Shown here: positions 4,599 through 9,424 of the stretch, one piece after another
Layout of the letters: each line of letters begins with the position of its first letter
Position numbering within the stretch: the first letter of the stretch is position 1
Made by a program: the position numbers and the translations under genes
The notes under the pieces: generated by a model
Told to the model about the DNA's origin: nothing
The model's input: only the letters and a program-made list of their open reading frames with translations
Databases searched by the model: none
Source: Treponema sp.
GTDB taxonomy: Bacteria; Spirochaetota; Spirochaetia; Treponematales; Breznakiellaceae
Assembly: GCA_031283505.1 (NCBI GenBank)
Contig: JAITBO010000053.1
Span: 1 to 9,424, forward strand
Length of the DNA: 9,424 bases
Reading direction: 5' to 3'

Positions 4599-6863
4599 AT
4601 GAAGAAAGACGCTTTAGTACAGGAATGGGTTGACGGGTACGGAGACTGGTTTTTGAAGGGAGGTGTTCTCGACAACGCCAAAATGACCAAAAACCTCTAT
4701 CCCTACGATTCGATGTTTTCCCCGGTTAAGATTAACCGGCTGACGGTGAAAAACCGGCTGGTTATGGCGCCCATGGGGAACATCAGTATGTGCGATGAAA
4801 CAGGCCGGCCCAGCGAAAAGATGCTCCAGTATTTTTACGAGCGGGCCAAAGGTGGCGTGGGGCTCATCACCACCGGGCTTGTGCCGGTAAGCCACGGGAT
4901 AGACAATTCCATCACCGAGTTGGGACAGCTCTCCTATTTTCCGCGTATAGACCGGTCCCGGACCGTATACGCCGGATGGCGGGACCTTGCCCAGGGATGT
5001 CACAGTTTTGGGGCCCGGGTCTTTATCCAGCTTACGCCGGGGCTTGGGCGGGTAGGAAACCCCCAGTGTCTCCTCACTATGTTCAAGCTGCCTGTTTCCG
5101 CATCCTGGAATCCCAGCTTTTATATCCCCGCCATTCCCTGCGCGCCTCTTTCGGACCGGAAACTCAAGAAGATCGTCAAAAATATGGGGCAGGGGGCGGT
5201 GGACGGGAAAACCGCCGGTCTGGACGGCGTTTACCTCCATGGGCACGAAGGCTACCTTCTGGAACAGCTCACCAACCCTGCCTTTAACCGGCGGAAGCTG
5301 GGGCGCTACGCCGATTGGCAGGCTTTCGGCCTGGACTGCGTTCGGGAAATCCGTAAGCGTACCGGGCCTCATTACCCCATCATGTACCGCATCGATCTGT
5401 CCCTGGCCCTGAACGAAACCTACGGGGAGACCATGCTGAAAACCGGTTCCCTCAAAAAGTTCACCAAAGGCCGCGCCATCGAAGATACCCTGGACTACAT
5501 GAAAAACCTGGTCGCATCCGGGGTGGACATTTTCGACGTAGACCTGGGATGCTACGACAACTGGTGGCTGCCTCATCCCCCTTCCAGTATGCCGCCCGGA
5601 TGTTTCCTGGAGGTAAGCCGCAAGGTAAAGGAATACTTCAAGGCTCAGGGGATCAAGTCCAACGCGGGGGTGGAGGTTCCCATAGTGGGGGTCGGCAAGC
5701 TGGGCTACCCCGATCTGGCCGAGGCCGCCCTCAGAAACGGGCAGTGCGACATGGTGATGCTGGGCCGCCCGCTCCTGGCGGACCCCAACTGGTGCAACAA
5801 GGCCTATGCCGGAAAAATCGAAGACATACGGCCCTGTATAGGCTGCCAGGAAGGCTGCCTCAACGAATTTGTCGAAGGGGGGCACCCTCAATGCGCGGTG
5901 AATCCCCGGACCAGCTTTGAACACGTCTTCCCCGCAGTTCCGCAGCCGGCGGCCAAGTCCCGGAAGATCGCCGTAGTGGGCGGCGGTCCGGCGGGGGTGA
6001 TCGCCGCGATAACCTCCGCGCAAAGAGGACACCAGGTGGAACTCATCAACCGGGACGCCGAAGCCGGCGGCAGGCTCATTCCGGGAAGTTTGGCGAAGAT
6101 CAAATACGAGGCGGCCAACTACAGGCTGTACCTGGAGGGCATCCTCAAAAAAACCTCGGCGGAAGGAAACCTGACGATCAGGGCCAATACCACGGCCACG
6201 GTGGAAGACCTTAAACGTGAGGGTTATGACGTGATCCTCTTTGCCCAGGGGACAAAGGACGCGGAACTGCCCCTGCCGGGCATGGAAATGGTAAAGACGG
6301 TGCAGGCTGCGGAACTTCTCAAGAACCCCCATCTTTTGGGAGGGTCCAAAAAGATCGTTATTATAGGCGGCGGCGTAGTCGGTTGCGAAACCGCCTATTG
6401 GCTCAAGTTTGAAAAAAGCTGCGACGTGACGGTGATAGAAATGGACAAATACATCATGAACCACACCTGTACGGCCAACCGGGGACATCTTATCCACTAC
6501 CTGCATAAGGCCGGCGTACCTCTTCTCAACTGTACCAGGGTGACGGGCTTTGTCCCCGGGGGCGTCAAGGCGGCCCGGAATATCTCCAAAACCGTGCCGG
6601 ACCCCTACCTCACCTGGAATCCCATTTTGCCGGAAAACATCGAGAATCCGCTGGCTCCAAAAATGAAGATCGAAGAAAAGGAGGAAATTTTCCCTGCGGA
6701 TCTGGTGATCCTGGCTGCGGGAGGTGTCAGCGACAACAGCCTCTATCTGGCGGCCCAAAAAGAGAGGGCCGCGCCGGAACTGTACAATATAGGGGACAGT
6801 TTCAACGCCGGAAAGGTGCTGGAAGCAGTCAGAGCGGCCTATAGGCTGGGTATCAGGATATAA
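4599..6863 (+). CDS. FMN/4Fe-4S/FAD ene-reductase, 2,4-dienoyl-CoA reductase (FadH) family
   Basis: This 754-residue protein has the three-part layout of FadH and 2-enoate reductases. An old-yellow-enzyme TIM barrel (about 38-400) begins LTVKNRLVMAPMGN and includes HGHEGYLLEQ (214-223). The cluster motif C413-x2-C416-x3-C420-x11-C432 follows. The FAD domain starts VVGGGPAG (459-466), a second nucleotide fold starts IIGGGVVG (588-595), and a terminal YNIGD (729-733) closes the FAD site. Electrons should pass from NAD(P)H through FAD and the cluster to FMN, which reduces an activated C=C bond in the cytoplasm. About 38 residues precede the usual barrel start. The ATG at 4599 has GGGAG at 4588-4592; an in-frame TTG at 4518 lies upstream of the promoter -10 box and is rejected. 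It is the first gene of the aconitase X operon. The substrate is unknown; trimethylamine dehydrogenase-like enzymes are related. Confidence 0.92.
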   Translation: MKKDALVQEWVDGYGDWFLKGGVLDNAKMTKNLYPYDSMFSPVKINRLTVKNRLVMAPMGNISMCDETGRPSEKMLQYFYERAKGGVGLITTGLVPVSHGIDNSITELGQLSYFPRIDRSRTVYAGWRDLAQGCHSFGARVFIQLTPGLGRVGNPQCLLTMFKLPVSASWNPSFYIPAIPCAPLSDRKLKKIVKNMGQGAVDGKTAGLDGVYLHGHEGYLLEQLTNPAFNRRKLGRYADWQAFGLDCVREIRKRTGPHYPIMYRIDLSLALNETYGETMLKTGSLKKFTKGRAIEDTLDYMKNLVASGVDIFDVDLGCYDNWWLPHPPSSMPPGCFLEVSRKVKEYFKAQGIKSNAGVEVPIVGVGKLGYPDLAEAALRNGQCDMVMLGRPLLADPNWCNKAYAGKIEDIRPCIGCQEGCLNEFVEGGHPQCAVNPRTSFEHVFPAVPQPAAKSRKIAVVGGGPAGVIAAITSAQRGHQVELINRDAEAGGRLIPGSLAKIKYEAANYRLYLEGILKKTSAEGNLTIRANTTATVEDLKREGYDVILFAQGTKDAELPLPGMEMVKTVQAAELLKNPHLLGGSKKIVIIGGGVVGCETAYWLKFEKSCDVTVIEMDKYIMNHTCTANRGHLIHYLHKAGVPLLNCTRVTGFVPGGVKAARNISKTVPDPYLTWNPILPENIENPLAPKMKIEEKEEIFPADLVILAAGGVSDNSLYLAAQKERAAPELYNIGDSFNAGKVLEAVRAAYRLGIRI

Positions 6864-6873
6864 GGAGCGCAGT

Positions 6874-8151
6874 ATGGCGATAAAATTGACGGAAAGTCAA
6901 ACTGCCCTCTTGAAGGGCGAAAAGGGAGAGGTCTTTGCCAAGGTGATGAAAACCCTGGTGATGTATGGCGAAGCTTTTGGGGCGGAAGAGATGGTTCCCA
7001 TCACCGGCGCCCAGGGACATCTGGTGACCAGCTTCGGCCTTGGGGTAATGAAGCCGGTGTTCAGCCTCCTGGACGGGATCATCCGGGAAGGGGCTCTCTC
7101 GGGCCAGAAGTTCACCGTGGACCCCCGGCCCATAGACCCCAATGTCCCGGCAAATTTTCTGCAAAAGCTTTTCTTCAAGGTGATGTATTCAAAGCAGGAA
7201 TACTACGAAGATCAACTGCGGAAGCTGGGGCTTGTGAATGACGACGGATTCACCTGTACCTGCTACATGAACGAGGTAGGAAACGTACCCGGAAAGGGGG
7301 ATGTCCTCTCCTGGGCGGAGAGCAGCGCGGTGGTTTACGCCAACAGCGTACTCGGCGCCCGGTGCAACCGCAATTCGGGGATCCTGGAACTGTTCGGCAG
7401 CATAGCCGGATGCGTTCCCTGTTTCGGCCTCCTCACCGATGAGGGCCGCAAGGCGACATGGGTCGTGGAGATCAAAACCTCCAAAAAGCCGGAAGCCCAG
7501 CTTCTGGGAAGCGGCATAGGGATGAAGGTGATGGAGGATGTGCCCTGGATACGAGGTCTGGACGCATGGCTGGGCAAGACCCTGGACGATGCCGCAAAAG
7601 ACTACCTCAAGGATATGGGGGCCGCCACCGCCAGTAACGGCGCCGTAGGTCTCTACCATGTGGAAAACCTTACTCCTGAGGCGCAGGAACACGGAAGCGC
7701 CCTGATCGTCCCCGGCGTGAAAACCTACATCATCGATGACGCGGAACTGGAACGGGTCAAGGCGGGTTATCCCTGCATCTGGAAAGATCCCGGCGCCGAA
7801 CCTAAACTCTGTTTTGTTGGCTGCCCCCATCTTTCCCTGAACCAGCTTAAATCCTGGACCGCCGCTCTTCTGGAGGCCCTCAAAAACGCCAGCCGGACCA
7901 AGATCGCCATACCCACAGTCTTCACCGCCGCGCCGGCGGTAGTTGCGGAATTCCGGAAATCCCCGGATTTCGAGGCCCTGAAAAAGGCGGGAGTCGTGGT
8001 CAGCTCCATCTGCCCCCTCATGTATATGAACAACCCCCTCTGCGGCAAGATGCCGGTGATCACCAACTCCAACAAGCTGCGTACCTATACTTCATCCCGG
8101 TACTACACGGATGATGAAATCTTGAAAAAAATTGCGGGAGCCGTCAAATGA
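6874..8151 (+). CDS. Aconitase X large (catalytic) subunit
   Basis: This 425-residue protein matches the catalytic part of aconitase X (AcnX), a dehydratase family related to aconitase. Known bacterial members dehydrate cis-3-hydroxy-L-proline, and known archaeal ones dehydrate mevalonate-5-phosphate. Visible marks are an early MVPITGAQGHLV segment (40-51), SVLGARCNR (158-166), CFVGCPHLS (313-321), SSICPLM (377-383) and a terminal TNSNKLRTY (397-405). C164, C317 and C380 fit the three iron-sulfur ligands. The ribosome site AAGGAG (6862-6867) overlaps the previous stop and lies 6 bases from the ATG, so translation is tightly linked to the reductase. The small subunit follows with a 4-base overlap. 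The family is secure. The substrate cannot be read from the sequence; neither known pathway is otherwise present here. Confidence 0.9.
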   Translation: MAIKLTESQTALLKGEKGEVFAKVMKTLVMYGEAFGAEEMVPITGAQGHLVTSFGLGVMKPVFSLLDGIIREGALSGQKFTVDPRPIDPNVPANFLQKLFFKVMYSKQEYYEDQLRKLGLVNDDGFTCTCYMNEVGNVPGKGDVLSWAESSAVVYANSVLGARCNRNSGILELFGSIAGCVPCFGLLTDEGRKATWVVEIKTSKKPEAQLLGSGIGMKVMEDVPWIRGLDAWLGKTLDDAAKDYLKDMGAATASNGAVGLYHVENLTPEAQEHGSALIVPGVKTYIIDDAELERVKAGYPCIWKDPGAEPKLCFVGCPHLSLNQLKSWTAALLEALKNASRTKIAIPTVFTAAPAVVAEFRKSPDFEALKKAGVVVSSICPLMYMNNPLCGKMPVITNSNKLRTYTSSRYYTDDEILKKIAGAVK

Positions 8152-8618
8152 AACAATTCACCGGAAGAATCATAGTCCCTGTCCCGGCAAACGCCGCTCA
8201 GGACGGAAAGGGGTCGCTCCGGGCGGAAGCCCTGGTGTCCCGGCAGGGGTTCAACACCCTGGCCAGTTTTCAGAAAGCCCTGATGTTTGGGGACAAGAAG
8301 GCCGCCTGTTCGGATCAGAACAACGGCGATCTTTACGGCAAGCCCATGGCTGGCAAGGCCCTGTGCCTGCCCCAGACCATAGGCTCCACCACCGGCGGCA
8401 TGGTACTTTTCTGCGCCGCTTCCCTGGAACAGCAACCCGCCTGCCTTCTTTTCTCCAAGCCCATAGACTCCCTGGCCGCCGCCGGCGCCATACTCGCCGG
8501 GGTCTGGACGGAACATCCCATGCCCACGATAGACAGCCTGGGCGACGAGTTTCTTGAGGCGGTGCGGACCGGTTCTTACGTGACTGTAGACAGCAACGGA
8601 ACGGTGACGGTCGAGTGA
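8148..8618 (+). CDS. Aconitase X small (swivel) subunit
   Basis: This 156-residue protein is the swivel-domain partner that completes the AcnX active site. The core reads DLYGKPMAGKALCLPQ (61-76), GSTTGG (79-84), and later QQPACLLFSKPID (95-107) followed by AAAGAILAGV (110-119). GSTTGG corresponds to the family's serine loop (often R-G-S-S/C-T/S-G-S), where S80 would be the catalytic serine; this copy has I rather than R before the G. About 25 extra residues precede the core. Its ATG overlaps the large-subunit stop in ATGA, and CGGGAG at 8135-8140 is a suitable ribosome site. Bacterial AcnX occurs both as split and as fused forms; this is the split form. The stop at 8618 ends the operon. Confidence 0.88.
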   Translation: MKQFTGRIIVPVPANAAQDGKGSLRAEALVSRQGFNTLASFQKALMFGDKKAACSDQNNGDLYGKPMAGKALCLPQTIGSTTGGMVLFCAASLEQQPACLLFSKPIDSLAAAGAILAGVWTEHPMPTIDSLGDEFLEAVRTGSYVTVDSNGTVTVE

Positions 8619-8664
8619 AGGTTCCAACGTGATGTTGTGATAAAAATATGCGGTTACCTGGTAT

Positions 8665-8710
8665 CCGGTAGGAATTCGGAAGAACGACTACCGGTTGTTC
8701 TTTATGTTTT
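8665..8710 (+). terminator. Possible terminator of the aconitase X operon
   Basis: CCGGTAG (8665-8671) pairs with CTACCGG (8688-8694) around a 16-base loop. A T-rich stretch follows (8695-8710, 11 of 16 bases T). It begins about 45 bases after the last stop codon. The large loop weakens the call. Confidence 0.35.
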
Positions 8711-8757
8711 GGACAGAACACTATGAAGATTTTTATATGCGCTGGCCCTGAAAACTG

Positions 8758-8784
8758 ACCGCCTAAAGGCGGTGGTTTTAAACC
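8758..8784. repeat. Hairpin resembling an IS200/IS605 subterminal stem
   Basis: ACCGCC-taaa-GGCGGT (8758-8773) is followed by GGTTTTAAACC (8774-8784), itself nearly symmetric. A short GC stem running into GGTTTT is common near the ends of IS200/IS605 elements. No transposase or TnpB remnant is seen nearby, so this may be a lone end or chance. Confidence 0.25.
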
Positions 8785-8912
8785 TGGCACATGGAAAATA
8801 AAAAAACAAGGCCTTAACATGACTATCGCCCTAGGCAGTGGATTTTTAAGTTCTATATAAAAGCCGGTATTTTTATGGCAAAACCGCCGGAAACAGGCAG
8901 GCCGGATTAATA

Positions 8913-8943
8913 CCGCGCAGCTTGCTGCGCGGAGACTCTTTTT
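8913..8943. terminator. Bidirectional terminator-like hairpin between convergent genes
   Basis: CCGCGCAG-cttg-CTGCGCGG (8913-8932) is a perfect 8-bp GC-rich stem. On the plus strand CTCTTTTT follows at 8936-8943. On the minus strand it lies 26 bases past the rpsU stop, preceded by A-rich sequence and followed by TATTAAT. It could serve both transcripts; the plus-strand form is stronger. Confidence 0.5.
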
Positions 8944-8958
8944 GGGCTTCTCTTTGAA

Positions 8959-9162
8959 TTAATAATCAGACTTTCCCCTTCGGGATTTCTTCATCAACTT
9001 CCGTTGTATAGCTTTCTTTTTCCGGTTAAGAATTGTGGAAGGTTTCTCGTAGTATTCGCGTTTTTTATATTCACGGATGATACCTTCTTTTTCTACCATC
9101 CGCTTAAACCGTCTGATAGCCTTGTCCAGGATCTCGTTCTCATCAACGATGATATGCGCCAA
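8959..9162 (-). CDS. rpsU: Small ribosomal subunit protein bS21
   Basis: bS21 binds the 30S platform beside the anti-Shine-Dalgarno end of 16S rRNA and helps initiation. The 67-residue product starts [20 protein letters not shown] and has the family's R-R-F-K-R core, then a long basic tail with [10 protein letters not shown] and an [10 protein letters not shown] helix. A TTG start at 9162 is chosen. GGGAGG (9176-9171) lies 8 bases before it, and the product then begins like other bS21 proteins. The longer frame from GTG at 9171 would begin inside the ribosome site itself and is unlikely. The gene stands alone, convergent with the aconitase X operon, with its own promoter and a structured leader. 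Confidence 0.93.
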   Translation of the reverse strand: MAHIIVDENEILDKAIRRFKRMVEKEGIIREYKKREYYEKPSTILNRKKKAIQRKLMKKSRRGKSDY

Positions 9163-9195
9163 ATAACTCACCTCCCTTCCCGCCGGTCAAGATAA

Positions 9196-9247
9196 CCATT
9201 CCCTCTCCGGAATGGCATATAAAGCTTTCAAAGCATCCGGCTTTGAA
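9196..9247 (-). promoter_or_regulatory. Structured rpsU leader with two perfect hairpins
   Basis: In transcript order, TTCAAAGC-cggat-GCTTTGAA (9247-9227) is followed by CCATTCC-ggagag-GGAATGG (9215-9196). The second loop, GGAGAG, itself resembles a Shine-Dalgarno sequence. The true ribosome site lies 18 bases further on, unpaired in this fold. Such a leader could be a binding site for feedback control by bS21 or its ribosomal context; this is an inference. Confidence 0.4.
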
Positions 9248-9270
9248 CGGCCTTACTCCTTTATTTGAAT

Positions 9271-9298
9271 AGTTTACCCGGAATCGCCGTTTTGTCAA
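9271..9298 (-). promoter_or_regulatory. rpsU promoter
   Basis: A consensus TTGACA (9298-9293) and TAAACT (9276-9271) are separated by 16 bases on the minus strand. The start would be near 9264, giving a leader of about 100 bases. Confidence 0.6.
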
Positions 9299-9306
9299 GG
9301 CAGTTA

Positions 9307-9424
9307 TGTCGTTAACCAGCGATTACTTCACCCCTCTAATTAACAAGCGATTCGTTCACCCCCATGACGAAAATGCAAAATTTTACAGAGCTCAACTTGT
9401 TTATAAAATCCTCTCAGAACTCCA
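9307..9424. mobile_element. Probable end of an IS21-type insertion element, runs off the window
   Basis: From 9307 the sequence begins TGTCGTTAACC, and two related blocks follow: AGCGATTACTTCACCCC (9318-9334) and AGCGATTCGTTCACCCC (9346-9362), 28 bases apart. IS21-family ends start with TG and carry multiple spaced terminal repeats, often ending in CACCC. No istA or istB coding sequence is visible in the remaining 60 bases. The call rests on the repeat pattern alone. Confidence 0.4.

Larger units (their letters stand above)
8619..8958. other. 340-base convergent gap rich in hairpins
   Basis: This gap separates the aconitase X operon from the oppositely directed rpsU gene. It contains three hairpins (8665-8694, 8758-8773 and 8913-8932). 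The only start-to-stop frame I noted is a 13-residue one (8819-8860) lacking a good ribosome site. No gene is supported. Confidence 0.5.

Noticed and set aside
4614..6758. Minus-strand frame of 714 codons opposite the reductase gene
   Set aside because: It is an antisense shadow of a GC-rich gene. The plus-strand product has intact cofactor motifs throughout, while this frame shows no recognisable domain and no ribosome site.
8819..8860. 13-residue frame starting MTIALGSG in the convergent gap
   Set aside because: It is very short, with only a weak AAGG upstream and no sign of conservation that can be judged here.
9364..9424. Open frame from ATG 9364 to the right edge
   Set aside because: No ribosome site precedes it, and its 20 residues do not resemble the start of IstA. 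It lies inside the putative insertion element end.

Overview
This window looks like part of the chromosome of a spirochaete, probably a gut-type Treponema or a close relative. Three things point there: a 67-residue basic bS21 protein, a long GH13_18 phosphorylase of the glucosylglycerate type, and moderate-GC genes separated by AT-rich, palindrome-rich gaps. The assignment is inferred from protein character, not from any database search.

Layout. Positions 1-51 (minus) hold the first 17 codons of a probable IS630-type transposase that runs off the left edge. A minus-strand block follows. Read in its own direction it is a GH13_18 phosphorylase (3699-1942), then RsmE 16S rRNA methyltransferase (1751-1017), then a SprT/YgjP-like HExxH metallopeptidase with a C-terminal coiled coil (1007-198). 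The phosphorylase seems to be read from a leaderless promoter whose predicted start falls on its ATG. Positions 3700-4598 hold no convincing gene. They carry two copies of a GAGGCTGTT-type palindrome at 3758-3794 and 4446-4504, a ribosome site followed by ATG and a stop at codon 4, a degenerate repeat also present at 144-200, and a run of strong hairpins at 4219-4504.

The plus-strand operon at 4599-8618 is the most interesting part. It encodes a three-cofactor (FMN, 4Fe-4S, FAD) old-yellow-enzyme-type reductase followed by the large and small subunits of an aconitase X (AcnX) dehydratase. The spacing is 10 bases, then an ATGA overlap. A dehydratase coupled to an ene-type reductase suggests consecutive removal of water and reduction of the resulting double bond. 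The substrate is unknown, and the usual reductases of the cis-3-hydroxyproline pathway are not in the window.

The right end holds a convergent rpsU gene (bS21), best read from a TTG start. Its roughly 100-base leader has two perfect hairpins, and its promoter has a consensus -35 box. From about 9307 the sequence resembles the end of an IS21-type element, so both edges of the window carry mobile DNA.
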